This document shows, one piece after another, positions 34,862-43,713 of a stretch of 64,000 bases of DNA; the first letter of the stretch is position 1, and every line of letters begins with the position of its first letter. A program made the position numbers and the translations under genes. Source of the stretch: Bradyrhizobium canariense (lineage in GTDB: Bacteria > Pseudomonadota > Alphaproteobacteria > Rhizobiales > Xanthobacteraceae); NCBI RefSeq assembly GCF_019402665.1, contig NZ_VSST01000049.1, positions 1 to 64,000 on the forward strand. The letters run 5' to 3'. The notes beneath the pieces were generated by a model. It searched no databases. It was not told the origin of the DNA and saw only the letters and a program-made list of their open reading frames with translations.

Positions 34862-35629
34862 TCACGCTTCGAGCGCGATCGCGTGAACGTGGCGGCCGTA
34901 ATCCGGCTCCTTGCGATGCACCGAGCGGCGGTAGCTGAAGAAGCGTTCGTCGGCGTAGGTGTCCAGACCGAGATCGTCGATCATCAGGATGCCCGCGGCT
35001 TCCAGACGCTTGCGGATGAAGCCGGCGAGGTCGAACATCGCGTGTCCCTCGCGCACCGACGGGATGAAAAACATCGTGTTGTCCGCATCCGCCTCGATGA
35101 AGCGCGCCACGAACTCGTTGCCGACTTCATAACTGTCCTGGCGGATCAGCGGGCCGATCGCGGCGATGATGCCGCTCCGCGAGGCGCCGAGTTTTTCCAT
35201 CGCTGAAATGGTCTGCTCCAGCACGCCGGTGAGCGCGCCCTTCCAGCCGGCATGCGCGCCGCCGATCACGCCCGCATTGGGGTCGACGAACAGCACGGGC
35301 CCGCAGTCGGCGGTGGAGACGCCGAGCGCGATGCCGGGCACCTTCGTCACCAGCGCATCGCCCTTCGGTCGCGGCCCGCTCGGCCACGGAGCGTCGGCCA
35401 CTAGCACGTCGGGCGAATGGATCTGGTGCAGGCTGAGAAAGCGTTCCGGCGCGACGCCGACATGCTCGGCCATGCGGCGGCGGTTCTCCGCGACAAGGGC
35501 CTGATCGTCGTTGGAGCCGAGCCCGCCGTTAAGCGCGGAATAGATGCCGCCCGAGACGCCGCCCTCGCGGGTGAAGAAGGCGTGGCGCAGGCCGGGCACC
35601 GCTGAGAGCAGCGAGGAGGCAAGCGTCAT
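34862..35629 (-). CDS. pgeF: Peptidoglycan editing factor / multicopper polyphenol oxidase family (YfiH)
   Basis: 255 residues. YfiH-family protein: in E. coli it removes misincorporated L-Ser-containing muropeptide precursors; related proteins act as purine nucleosidases. Zinc site residues are seen in LHQIHS, TADCGPVLF and GAHAGWKG. The start ATG overlaps the stop of the upstream methyltransferase gene (ATGA at 35626-35629). Part of the run dienelactone hydrolase-lgt-midA-pgeF. Confidence 0.93.
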   Translation of the reverse strand: MTLASSLLSAVPGLRHAFFTREGGVSGGIYSALNGGLGSNDDQALVAENRRRMAEHVGVAPERFLSLHQIHSPDVLVADAPWPSGPRPKGDALVTKVPGIALGVSTADCGPVLFVDPNAGVIGGAHAGWKGALTGVLEQTISAMEKLGASRSGIIAAIGPLIRQDSYEVGNEFVARFIEADADNTMFFIPSVREGHAMFDLAGFIRKRLEAAGILMIDDLGLDTYADERFFSYRRSVHRKEPDYGRHVHAIALEA

Positions 35630-36744
35630 GAATGGTCTCCGGCGCGTTCGAGATCGCTCAGTCCCGCAAGGCCCGTCAAGCGCGGCTCAGAGATGCCGAG
35701 CACCTTGAACATCGAACCCATGCCGCTGCGCCCGGTTTCAGTCAGGCGCTTGAGCGCGATCGAAATGTCGGTGGCAACGTCGGGCGCCGCCTTCTGCATC
35801 AAGGCGGCGGCACGGGTCTCGATGCCGACGCGCTTGAGGAAATCGCCCTGCGTCACCGGCCCGTGCACGCGGGCGCCCACGTCCTCCGCCCCGCGCGCGA
35901 GCGCCTGGAAGTCGACATGGGCCGTGACGTCGGCTTGGCCCGGCGCCTTCAGGGGATCGGTGAAGGTGTGGCGCGCGATCGCCTGGAAGGTGTCGCCGGC
36001 ATCGCTGCGCAGATGGCCGTAATCGATGATCAGCGCCGCGCCGTCCTGGTCGCGCACGCGGCTGGCGAGCTTCATAATCTCGGCATCGGGCCGCCACTCG
36101 AACACGGCCCCGACGGGCGCGGCGCGCACCAGAGGCGGCAGCAGCACCTCGAAGCGTGGGGTCGGCTCGGCCGCCGCGCCGAATTGAAGTTTTCCGTTGG
36201 CGTCCACCTCGATCACGCGCTCGTGCCAGCCGTTCTCGTGACGGACCATCTGGTGGATCGGCAGCACGTCGAAATATTCGTTGGCGAGAATGATGCTCGG
36301 TCCGTCCGGCACGTCGTCGATGCTGTCGTGCCAGGCAATGTTGCGCACGCCCGACAGCGTCGCACTCTGCCGCTCGCGCAGGACCGGATTGACCTCGACC
36401 ATGTGGATGTGGAGCGCCTGGTAGAGCGGCGGCAGCACGCGGAGCGCACGCAGCGCATCGGCCATCATGGTGCCGCGGCCAGGACCGAGCTCGATCAGCC
36501 GCAGGAATTGCGGCGAGCCCATCTGCTTCCACACCGAGGCGGTCCATAGGCCCAACAGCTCGCCGAACATCTGGCTGACCTCGGGCGCGGTGGTGAAGTC
36601 GCCTTCTCGTCCCAACGGATCGCGCGAGACGTAATAGCCATAGCGCGGATGCATCAGGCACAGTTCCATGTACCGCCAGACCGGCATGGGGCCTGAGGAT
36701 TTGATCAGCGCCTTGATCTCGTCGAGTAACGGCTGGTCGGTCAC
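35626..36744 (-). CDS. MidA/NDUFAF7-family SAM-dependent methyltransferase
   Basis: 372 residues. The SAM site is LIELGPGRGTMMADALR, with GREGDFTTAPEVSQMFGELLG and ILANEYFDVLP as family signatures. NDUFAF7 in mitochondria dimethylates an arginine of a complex I subunit, so a role in NADH dehydrogenase assembly is possible by homology. Sits 21 bp after lgt and overlaps pgeF by 4 bp. Confidence 0.92.
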   Translation of the reverse strand: MTDQPLLDEIKALIKSSGPMPVWRYMELCLMHPRYGYYVSRDPLGREGDFTTAPEVSQMFGELLGLWTASVWKQMGSPQFLRLIELGPGRGTMMADALRALRVLPPLYQALHIHMVEVNPVLRERQSATLSGVRNIAWHDSIDDVPDGPSIILANEYFDVLPIHQMVRHENGWHERVIEVDANGKLQFGAAAEPTPRFEVLLPPLVRAAPVGAVFEWRPDAEIMKLASRVRDQDGAALIIDYGHLRSDAGDTFQAIARHTFTDPLKAPGQADVTAHVDFQALARGAEDVGARVHGPVTQGDFLKRVGIETRAAALMQKAAPDVATDISIALKRLTETGRSGMGSMFKVLGISEPRLTGLAGLSDLERAGDHS

Positions 36745-36765
36745 GGCCTATCTTCTCAAAAGGAA

Positions 36766-37611
36766 TTAACGAATAGCCCTTGCGGGCTCGGGCGCACCGC
36801 GCCTCACTGCCAATACAATAAGTATGCCGCCCACAATAAGCATCGGAATCGACAACAGCATGCCCATGGTTAATCCGCCCCAGAGGAAGCCGAGCTGGAC
36901 GTCCGGTTCACGGAAATGCTCGCCGGCGATCCGGCTCAGACCATAGATCAGGATGAACGCGCCGAGGATCATGCCCGGCCGCTTCAGGGCGCCGAAGCGG
37001 ATCATGATCGCGAGCACCGTGAACAGCAAAATGCCCTCCATGCCGGCCTCGTAGAGCTGGCTCGGATGACGCGGCAGTTGGGTGGGATCGTTGGGGAAGA
37101 TCATCGCCCAGGGCAGCTCCGGCCCGGCGGTGCGGCCCCACAATTCGCCATTGATGAAATTGGCGATGCGGCCGAGCAGCAGCCCGACCGGGGCGACGGC
37201 GGTGGTGATGTCGCCGAGCGACAGGATCGAGATGCGGTTGCGATAGGCGAACCACATCACCGCGACGACGCAGCCGAGGAAGCCGCCGTGGAAGGACATG
37301 CCGCCTTCCCACAGCCTGAAGATCGCGGCGGGATGGTCGATGAAGAAGGGCAGATTGTAGAACAGCACATAGCCGGTGCGGCCGCCGAGGATGATGCCGA
37401 GCGTGACCCACAGAATGAAGTCGTCGATCTGCACCAACGACATCGGCGCCGGGCCGCCCCACAGCCGCTCTTTCTTCAGGAGCGAGCGCGCATAGAGCCA
37501 ACCGAACACGATGCCGCAGATATAAGCCAGCGCATACCAGCGGATCGCGAACGGACCGATCTCGATCGCGATCGGCTTGAAGGCGGGAAAGTCGATGAGC
37601 AGAAAGGGCAT
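36766..37611 (-). CDS. lgt: Prolipoprotein diacylglyceryl transferase
   Basis: 281 residues, seven hydrophobic helices. Transfers diacylglycerol from phosphatidylglycerol to the lipobox cysteine, the step before LspA. GRIANFINGELWGR carries the essential signature arginine and asparagine; MSFHGGF contains a conserved histidine. A longer in-frame extension upstream overlaps the hydrolase gene and is not real. In the operon it follows the dienelactone hydrolase by 14 bp. Confidence 0.97.
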   Translation of the reverse strand: MPFLLIDFPAFKPIAIEIGPFAIRWYALAYICGIVFGWLYARSLLKKERLWGGPAPMSLVQIDDFILWVTLGIILGGRTGYVLFYNLPFFIDHPAAIFRLWEGGMSFHGGFLGCVVAVMWFAYRNRISILSLGDITTAVAPVGLLLGRIANFINGELWGRTAGPELPWAMIFPNDPTQLPRHPSQLYEAGMEGILLFTVLAIMIRFGALKRPGMILGAFILIYGLSRIAGEHFREPDVQLGFLWGGLTMGMLLSIPMLIVGGILIVLAVRRGAPEPARAIR

Positions 37612-37625
37612 CGCGCCTTCTATGT

Positions 37626-38357
37626 CTAGACGAGATTGCGGCGATAGAGCGCCAGCAGACGCTCCCAATGCCGCTCGGCGGCGTCGCGGTGATAGACCGG
37701 ACGCTTGGGGAAGGCGAAGCCGTGATGGGTGTCGGGATAGATCTCGACTTCGGCTTTGGCGCCGCTCATGCCCTGCTTCACCTGCTCGATGATCTCGGCC
37801 GGTGCGTAGATGTCGGTCTCGGCGCAGGCGAAGTAGAGTTCGGCCTTGGTCTTGGCGGCCGCGAGATGCGGGCTGTCGTCCTGGTCGGTTGCGAGTTGCG
37901 TGCCGTAGACCGAGGCAGCGGCTTTGACGCGATCGGGAAAATGCGTGGCGGCGTTGATCGCGTAGCGGCCGCTCATGCAGTAACCGACAGTGCCGATCAG
38001 TTTGGTGTTCGCGGCCGCCTGGCCCTCGGCATAGGTCAGCAGCGCCCGCGTGTCGTCCATGATCATGGGGATCGTGAGCGATCCCATCAGCGCAAACATG
38101 CGCTTGCGTTCCGGAGCGTTCGGATCGGCCGGCAGCGCGCCGAGCTCCATCACGCCGGAACGGTAATAGAGGTTCGGCAGCATCACGTAATAACCCGATG
38201 TCGCGAGCCGGCGTGCCATGTCGCGCAGCTCCTCGCGGATCGCCGGCGCGTCCATGTAGAACAGGACGACCGGAAACGGCCCGCCGCGTTCGGGATGGCT
38301 GATGAAGGTTGCGGTGTGACCGTCCTTGGTGGGGATCGCGATCTGCTGGTCGATCAT
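37626..38357 (-). CDS. Dienelactone hydrolase family protein
   Basis: 243 residues, alpha/beta hydrolase. The Cys nucleophile is in GYCMSG (near 126), the Asp in CAETDIYAP and the His in THHGF. A wider substrate range than chlorocatechol dienelactones is common for such chromosomal members. First gene of the lgt operon, divergent from the ubiK-like gene. Confidence 0.92.
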   Translation of the reverse strand: MIDQQIAIPTKDGHTATFISHPERGGPFPVVLFYMDAPAIREELRDMARRLATSGYYVMLPNLYYRSGVMELGALPADPNAPERKRMFALMGSLTIPMIMDDTRALLTYAEGQAAANTKLIGTVGYCMSGRYAINAATHFPDRVKAAASVYGTQLATDQDDSPHLAAAKTKAELYFACAETDIYAPAEIIEQVKQGMSGAKAEVEIYPDTHHGFAFPKRPVYHRDAAERHWERLLALYRRNLV

Positions 38358-38526
38358 CTCGAGCGCCTTTTGTGATTCTTCTTATGCAGGGACGTTGAAT
38401 ACGATTGCAAGGAAACCGGGGCATGACAAGGATACCGCCGATCGGCCCTTGAACCGGCCCAATCGGATTGCCATTGTCTCCCCGCGCGTTCGCGCAGAGT
38501 TCATCGAAAGCCGCCAGGAGACCGAC

Positions 38527-38778
38527 ATGACCCAGACCAACAACCGGTTTTTCGACGAGATCGGCCGCCTGATGAACGATGCCGCCGGTGCCGCGCAGGG
38601 CGTCAAGCGCGAGTTCGACACGGTGATGCGCACCCAGGCCGAAAAATTCCTGCGCGACATGGACCTCGTCAAGCGCGAGGAGTTTGAGGCGGTCAAGGAC
38701 ATGGCGCGCCTGGCGCGTGAGGAGAACGAGGCTCTGAAGGCGCGCATCGCGGCGCTGGAGGCCAAGCTCGGCGGCTAA
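38527..38778 (+). CDS. UbiK/BMFP-type accessory factor
   Basis: 83 residues. Coiled-coil protein of the BMFP family: MNDAAGAAQGVKREF then a long helix (REEFEAVKDMARLAREENEALKARIAALEAKLGG). E. coli UbiK binds UbiJ and helps ubiquinone synthesis; Brucella BMFP is membrane-fusogenic. Start ATG 38527 has AGGAG 8 bases upstream. Divergent from the lgt operon, a frequent arrangement in alphaproteobacteria. Confidence 0.9.
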   Translation: MTQTNNRFFDEIGRLMNDAAGAAQGVKREFDTVMRTQAEKFLRDMDLVKREEFEAVKDMARLAREENEALKARIAALEAKLGG

Positions 38779-38961
38779 CTCCGCCGGCTCCATCCGGGCG
38801 ATCCGGTTCCGCCCACCAGCCCATTCTCCTTGTCATTTCCGCGTCTTCCGGGTAAAAGCCCGCCACGTCCGCAGCCCCCGCACCCCTGGAGGCTTGCTGC
38901 GGCGTATGCCATGGGCCGCGTTGCGGCCCATTAACTTTTGCAAAAACAAGGACTTAACGTT

Positions 38962-39681
38962 ATGGCGACCGTCAAGGAATTGAAGGCGACCGCACGTCCG
39001 AAGAGCGGCAAGGGGGCCGCCCGGGCTGAGCGTCGCGCCGGGAGAGTGCCCGGAGTGATCTATGGCAACAACCAGCCCCCGCTGACCATCTCGGTTGACG
39101 ATCGCGAACTGCGCTCGCGCATCCTCGCCGGCCGGTTCCTGACCACGCTGGTCGACATCGACCTCGAAGGCAACAAGCACCGCGTGATTCCGCGCGACTA
39201 CCACCTCGATCCGGTCAAGGACTTCCCGATCCACGTCGACTTCATGCGGCTCGGCGAAGGCGCCACCATCCGCATCAGCGTTCCCTTGCACGTGGTGAAG
39301 GCTGAAGGTTCGCCCGGCGTGAAGCGCGGCGGCGCCGTGAACATCGTTGCGCACGCGATCGAGCTCGAGTGCGGCGTGGAGAACATCCCGCAGTTCATCG
39401 AGGCCGACGTCGGTTCGCTCGAGATCGGCCACTCGCTGCATCTCTCCGACATCAAGCTGCCGGCCGGCGTGAAGGCGCTGACCTCCGAGGACGCGACCCT
39501 CGTCACCATCGTGCCGCCGTCCGGCTACGCCGAAGAGCAGAAGGCTGCGGCTGCTGCTCCGGCTGCGGGTGCTGCTGCTCCGGCGGCTGGTGCTGCTCCG
39601 GCTGCGGGTGCTGCTGCTCCGGCAGCGGCTGCCAAGGCCCCGGCTGCCAAGGCCCCCGCCGGCGGCGACAAGAAGAAGTAA
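38962..39681 (+). CDS. rplY: 50S ribosomal protein L25/Ctc
   Basis: 239 residues. N-terminal L25 domain (about 5-95) binds 5S rRNA; the C-terminal TL5-type beta domain runs to about 190. The last 50 residues are an Ala/Pro-rich tail encoded by imperfect GCTGCTGCTCCGGCTGCGGG repeats and ending in GGDKKK. 58 bp before pth, a common pairing, with a hairpin between them. Confidence 0.95.
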   Translation: MATVKELKATARPKSGKGAARAERRAGRVPGVIYGNNQPPLTISVDDRELRSRILAGRFLTTLVDIDLEGNKHRVIPRDYHLDPVKDFPIHVDFMRLGEGATIRISVPLHVVKAEGSPGVKRGGAVNIVAHAIELECGVENIPQFIEADVGSLEIGHSLHLSDIKLPAGVKALTSEDATLVTIVPPSGYAEEQKAAAAAPAAGAAAPAAGAAPAAGAAAPAAAAKAPAAKAPAGGDKKK

Positions 39682-39693
39682 TCTCTCAAAGCT

Positions 39694-39718
39694 GGCGCGC
39701 GGTCCCTGACCGCGCGCC
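39694..39718. promoter_or_regulatory. Strong hairpin between rplY and pth
   Basis: GGCGCGCGGTC (39694-39704) and GACCGCGCGCC (39708-39718) form a perfect 11-bp stem with loop CCT, 12 bp after the rplY stop and 21 bp before the pth start. No T tract, so it may modulate the rplY:pth ratio by stability or partial termination. Confidence 0.6.
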
Positions 39719-39739
39719 GAGCGAGGGGCGCGCCGCGTC

Positions 39740-40345
39740 ATGCGACTGTTTGTTGGGCTCGGCAATCCCGGCCCGAAATTCGCACGTAACCGGCACAATG
39801 TCGGCTTCATGGCCGTCGACGAGATCGCGCGGCGTCATGGGTTCGCACCCTGGCGCCGCAGGTTTCAGGGCGAGACCTCGGAAGGCACGCTCGGCACCGA
39901 GCGCGTGATCCTGCTCAAGCCGATGACCTACATGAACGAGTCCGGCCGCAGCGTTCAAGAAGCGGCAAGCTTCTTCAAGATCGCGCCGGGCGACGTCACC
40001 GTATTCCATGACGAACTCGAACTGCCGCCGGGCAAGGTGCGGGTGAAGATCGGCGGCGGCATCGCCGGCCACAATGGCCTGCGCTCGATCTCCGCCCATA
40101 TCGGCAACGACTACCGCCGGGTGCGGCTCGGCATCGGTCATCCCGGCGTGAAGGAATTGGTGCACGGCCACGTGCTGTCGGACTTCGCCAAAGCGGACAA
40201 CGACTGGGTGGCGACGCTCTGCGACGCGGTGGCCGAGCACGCGGCACTGGTTGCCAAGGGCACGGACGCGACTTTCGCCAACAGGGTGCACCTCGCCATG
40301 CAGGCGAAGGGATTTTTGACCAAGGACGACAACGGCAAGGATTAA
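39740..40345 (+). CDS. pth: Peptidyl-tRNA hydrolase
   Basis: 201 residues. Recycles peptidyl-tRNAs that drop off the ribosome. Catalytic His19 is in RNRHNVGF; the conserved Asp is in FHDELEL and the substrate-binding Asn in AGHNGLRS. It lies between rplY and ychF and is probably co-transcribed with both (5 bp to ychF). Confidence 0.97.
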   Translation: MRLFVGLGNPGPKFARNRHNVGFMAVDEIARRHGFAPWRRRFQGETSEGTLGTERVILLKPMTYMNESGRSVQEAASFFKIAPGDVTVFHDELELPPGKVRVKIGGGIAGHNGLRSISAHIGNDYRRVRLGIGHPGVKELVHGHVLSDFAKADNDWVATLCDAVAEHAALVAKGTDATFANRVHLAMQAKGFLTKDDNGKD

Positions 40346-40350
40346 CGCTC

Positions 40351-41448
40351 GTGGGATTTAAATGCGGGATCGTCGGATTGCCCAATGTCGGCAAATCGAC
40401 CTTGTTCAACGCGCTGACCGAGACGGCCGCGGCGCAGGCGGCGAACTATCCGTTCTGCACGATCGAGCCGAATGTCGGCGAGGTCGCTGTGCCGGATCCG
40501 CGGCTCGATAAGCTCGCAGCGATCGCCAAGTCGGGCCAGATCATCCCGACCCGGCTGACCTTCGTGGACATCGCCGGCCTCGTGCGCGGCGCGTCCAAGG
40601 GTGAAGGCCTCGGCAACCAGTTCCTCGCCAACATCCGCGAGGTCGACGCCATCGCGCATGTCGTGCGCTGCTTCGAGGATTCCGACATCACCCATGTCGA
40701 GGGCAAGATCGCCCCGCTCGCCGACATCGAGACCATCGAGACCGAACTGATGCTCGCCGATCTCGACAGCCTCGAAAAGCGCGTCGACAATTTGGCCAAG
40801 AAGGCCAAGGGCAACGACAAAGACGCCAAGGAGCAGCTCGACCTCGTCAATCGCACCCTGGTGCTGCTGCGCGAGGGCAAGCCCGCGCGTCTCGTCGAGC
40901 GCAAGGCCGAGGAGGAGCGCGCCTTCGGCATGCTGGGCCTGCTGTCGTCCAAGCCCGTGCTCTACGTCTGCAACGTCGAGGAAGGCTCGGCCGCATCAGG
41001 CAATTCGTTCTCGAAGGCGGTGCAGGACCAAGCCGCCAAGGAAGGCGCCATCGCCGTCGTCATCTCGGCAAAAATCGAATCCGAGATCGCCACCATCTCA
41101 CGTGACGAACGCGCCGACTTCCTGGAGACGCTGGGTCTCGAAGAGGCCGGCCTCGATCGCCTGATCCGCGCCGGCTACACGCTGCTCGACCTCATCACCT
41201 ATTTCACGGTGGGCCCGAAGGAAGCGCGCGCCTGGACCATCTATCGCGGCACCAAGGCGCCGGGCGCGGCCGGTGTGATCCACACCGACTTCGAGAAGGG
41301 GTTTATCCGCGCCGAGACCATTGCGTATGAAGACTACGTCGCGCTCGGCGGCGAAGCCGGCGCCCGCGATGCCGGCAAGCTCCGCCTCGAAGGCAAGGAA
41401 TACGTCGTCGCCGACGGCGACGTGATGCATTTCAGGTTCAATACGTAA
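40351..41448 (+). CDS. ychF: Redox-regulated ATPase YchF/Obg-like
   Basis: 365 residues, GTG start at 40351. HAS-type P-loop NTPase of the Obg family that prefers ATP. G1 is GLPNVGKSTLFNAL and G3 DIAGLVRGASKGEGLGN, lacking the usual catalytic residue after DxxG. A coiled coil inserts in the middle (LDSLEKRVDNLAKKAKGNDKD) and a TGS domain ends the protein. It binds ribosomes and responds to oxidative stress. Follows pth by 5 bp. Confidence 0.97.
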   Translation: MGFKCGIVGLPNVGKSTLFNALTETAAAQAANYPFCTIEPNVGEVAVPDPRLDKLAAIAKSGQIIPTRLTFVDIAGLVRGASKGEGLGNQFLANIREVDAIAHVVRCFEDSDITHVEGKIAPLADIETIETELMLADLDSLEKRVDNLAKKAKGNDKDAKEQLDLVNRTLVLLREGKPARLVERKAEEERAFGMLGLLSSKPVLYVCNVEEGSAASGNSFSKAVQDQAAKEGAIAVVISAKIESEIATISRDERADFLETLGLEEAGLDRLIRAGYTLLDLITYFTVGPKEARAWTIYRGTKAPGAAGVIHTDFEKGFIRAETIAYEDYVALGGEAGARDAGKLRLEGKEYVVADGDVMHFRFNT

Positions 41449-41462
41449 GATCTGGATAGGTT

Positions 41463-41553
41463 CGTAGGGTGTGTTAGCGCAGCGTACCCCACCATGCTTC
41501 CTCGTTTGCGGAACGAAGTTGGTGGGTTATGCCTTCGGCTAACCCACCCTACG
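41463..41553. repeat. Palindromic repeat of the CGTAGGGTGGGTTAG type, short copy
   Basis: CGTAGGGTGTGTTAGCGC at the left and GCTAACCCACCCTACG at the right, with a nested TACCCCACCA / TGGTGGGTTATGC pair. Lies between the convergent ychF and DUF4282 genes. Confidence 0.85.
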
Positions 41554-41568
41554 GCACCTGCGCTTGCC

Positions 41569-41865
41569 TCACCGCACCCCGCCGCCCTGATCCCTGATCG
41601 CGCCGAGATGCTCGTTGATGCGGAAGATGATCAGGATCAGCTCGGCGAGAATGCGCGAGAACACGATTCCGACGACGACGCTGGCGATCGACGACAGCAG
41701 CATCAGGAAGCCGCCGAACGGGCTGATCGCCATCATTGCGAGGCCGGAGAAGATGCCAGAGAGGCCGAACAGGCAGATCAGCGCGATCACCAGCCAGTAG
41801 AAGGTCTTGATGATCGTCGGCGTGATAAAGCGGTCCCATTGAAACAGATCGCTGAATGAAAACAT
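41569..41865 (-). CDS. DUF4282 membrane protein
   Basis: 98 residues with two hydrophobic helices (about 19-49 and 52-80) and the opening FSFSDLFQWDRFITP typical of DUF4282. The C-terminal RILAELILIIFRINEHL is the other conserved block. Inner membrane; function unknown. Convergent with ychF. Confidence 0.85.
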   Translation of the reverse strand: MFSFSDLFQWDRFITPTIIKTFYWLVIALICLFGLSGIFSGLAMMAISPFGGFLMLLSSIASVVVGIVFSRILAELILIIFRINEHLGAIRDQGGGVR

Positions 41866-42043
41866 TGCTCTCCCCAGGGCAATTCGGGTGTTGTCGGGCC
41901 TTGCAAATGGATCGTGGCCCCTGATCGATCCGACTCAAGACCGACGCCGGCGCGCCGAATGTAGCACGAGCCATGCGGGCCGGCGGGTTGAGATTGCCGC
42001 AAAGTGCGGCCACAATCTGTCATTTCCTCAAACCTTTCCCAAG

Positions 42044-42496
42044 ATGACCCTGACCTTCGAAGATTTCCCGCCCGGCCGGTTCGGAACATTCGGCCCGCGC
42101 CATGTCACGCGCGACGAGATCGTGGCCTTTGCCGCCGAGTTCGATCCGCAGCCGATGCACCTCGACGAGGAGGCCGCCAGCAAGAGCATGCTGCGGGGCC
42201 TGTCCGGCTCGGGCTGGCATCTCTGTTCGCTGATGATGCGGATGATGGCCGACGGTTTCATTACCCGCGCCGCTTCGCTGGGATCTCCCGGCGTCGACGA
42301 AGTGCGGTGGTTGTCGCCCTTGAGGCCAGGCGACGACCTCATGCTCGATGTCGATGTCGTGGAGGCCCGCACCTCGAAGAGCCGCCCGGAGCTCGGCATC
42401 GTCAAGTTCAAATGCACCGTGCGTAACGCCAGGGGTGATGCGCTGTGCGAGATGACGTCGCCGATCCTGATCAAGCGGCGCGAGGGGGCGGTCTGA
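42044..42496 (+). CDS. MaoC-like hotdog dehydratase, first of a pair
   Basis: 150 residues. Family opening TFEDFPPGRFGTFG and the active-site region AAEFDPQPMHLDEEAA, where Asp and His act in (R)-specific enoyl-CoA hydration; the later GSGWHLCSL is also conserved. Its TGA overlaps the ATG of the second MaoC gene (TGATG). The two probably form a heterodimer; substrate unknown. Confidence 0.88.
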   Translation: MTLTFEDFPPGRFGTFGPRHVTRDEIVAFAAEFDPQPMHLDEEAASKSMLRGLSGSGWHLCSLMMRMMADGFITRAASLGSPGVDEVRWLSPLRPGDDLMLDVDVVEARTSKSRPELGIVKFKCTVRNARGDALCEMTSPILIKRREGAV

Positions 42497-42978
42497 TGCC
42501 GTTTTTCGAGGAGATCGAGATTGGGCATCGCCGCGAGATCGGCGCCTATACGTTCACGGCGGAGTCGATCAAGACATTCGCCGCAAAGTTCGATCCGCAG
42601 CGTTTTCACCTCGACGAGGAGGAGGGCAAGAACTCCTTGTTTGGCGGGCTCGCGGCCTCGGGCTGGCATGTCGGCTCGGCCTGCATGAGCCTGCTTGTCG
42701 CCGACGGCCAGCGTCTGGCGCGGGAAGCCGTTTCGCGCGGCGAGGAGGTCGCGGTGTGGGGCCCGTCGCCCGGCTTTCGCGATTTGCGCTGGATCAGGCC
42801 GGTGCTCGCCGGCGACATCGTCACCTACGTCAACGTCGTCATCGACAAACGCAGCTCCGCCTCGCGACCCGGCTGGGGCATCCTGACCGCGCGCACCACC
42901 GGCACCAACCAGCGAGGCGAGGACGTCTACGCCATCACCGCAACGGCCTTCGTGCCGATGCGTGCGAACGGCGGTTAG
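42496..42978 (+). CDS. MaoC-like hotdog dehydratase, second of a pair
   Basis: 160 residues, paralogous to the preceding gene: FEEIEIGHRREIGAYTF, AAKFDPQRFHLDEEEG and ASGWHVGSACMSL align with it. Translation is coupled through a one-base overlap. Both keep the Asp/His residues of the active site, so either or both chains could be catalytic. Confidence 0.88.
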   Translation: MPFFEEIEIGHRREIGAYTFTAESIKTFAAKFDPQRFHLDEEEGKNSLFGGLAASGWHVGSACMSLLVADGQRLAREAVSRGEEVAVWGPSPGFRDLRWIRPVLAGDIVTYVNVVIDKRSSASRPGWGILTARTTGTNQRGEDVYAITATAFVPMRANGG

Positions 42979-43176
42979 ATTCGTTCCAGGATGAACGGCG
43001 AAAACAGCGTGCGAGTGTTGCTTCCGCGCTATGGACGCGATTCCGGGGGGCTGCCATAAGCCTGCGCAACATGGTTTTCCCGCGAAGCAGTGTGCGGAAC
43101 CATCGAGTTGCTAACCAATTATGAACCTGTCGCTGTCTATTTGAACGAACTGGGCAGAGTACAGGGGACGAGGACC

Positions 43177-43323
43177 ATGGCAGACCGCGGCGCACTCAAG
43201 CTGGTCGGATTCATCTTTGCTACCGCGACGCTGGCCGTGATGCTGGTCGCCGGCATGGTGGTGAAGGGCTATGCCGACGGCGCCTACACCCTGGAAGCCT
43301 CGACCGTGGAAGCCGCCCGGTAA
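43177..43323 (+). CDS. Small single-helix membrane protein
   Basis: 48 residues. One hydrophobic helix (about 9-29, LVGFIFATATLAVMLVAGMVV) with a short tail YADGAYTLEASTVEAAR. ATG 43177 is preferred because AGGGGACGAGG lies just upstream; a longer in-frame start at 43090 lacks such a site. Function unknown. It is convergent with the next small gene. Confidence 0.65.
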   Translation: MADRGALKLVGFIFATATLAVMLVAGMVVKGYADGAYTLEASTVEAAR

Positions 43324-43364
43324 GATTTCGTTAACTCCGCGGGGCCGCAACGCGGCCTCCGCCC

Positions 43365-43502
43365 TCAGCGGCTATAGACGAACGCCAATATCGCGATCGC
43401 AACCGCCAGCAATCCGACAAAACGCAGCATGATCGTGCCGAACTGGTTCGGCGCGGGCCGCAGCGGTATCGGGTCGGTGGTGTCGGGCCGAATGCTTTCC
43501 AT
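43365..43502 (-). CDS. Small single-helix membrane protein
   Basis: 45 residues, read by hand: MESIRPDTTDPIPLRPAPNQ then a hydrophobic helix IMLRFVGLLAVAIAILAFVY ending SR. A GGGGA sequence lies 8 bases upstream. The Pro-rich cytoplasmic head and single helix suggest a tail-anchored or accessory subunit. No family recognised. Confidence 0.55.
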   Translation of the reverse strand: MESIRPDTTDPIPLRPAPNQFGTIMLRFVGLLAVAIAILAFVYSR

Positions 43503-43585
43503 GACATGTCCCCGGGCCCGCCGCGATGGCAGGAGCGCTTGGCGTTAGTCGTCGGGTGGCGGTGGGGGGTTCAAAACCCTCCGCT

Positions 43586-43685
43586 GTCATGCCCCGCGAA
43601 AGCGGGGGCATCCAGTACGCCGCGGCGTCTCGGTAGCACATCACCGCCTCTGGAATACTGGATCATCCGCCTTCGCGGATGATGA
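43586..43685. repeat. Palindromic repeat of the GTCATGCCCCGCG type
   Basis: Left arm TGTCATGCCCCGCGAAAGCG with a nested CCCCGCGAAAGCGGGG hairpin and GCATCCAGTACGCC; right arm GAATACTGGATCATCCGCC, TTCGCGGATGATGACG. Only the ATCCAGTA / TACTGGAT part pairs between the arms. Sits downstream of the hypothetical gene at 43769. Confidence 0.8.
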
Positions 43686-43713
43686 CGTTACATTGAGGGT
43701 GCCCCCCAGACTC

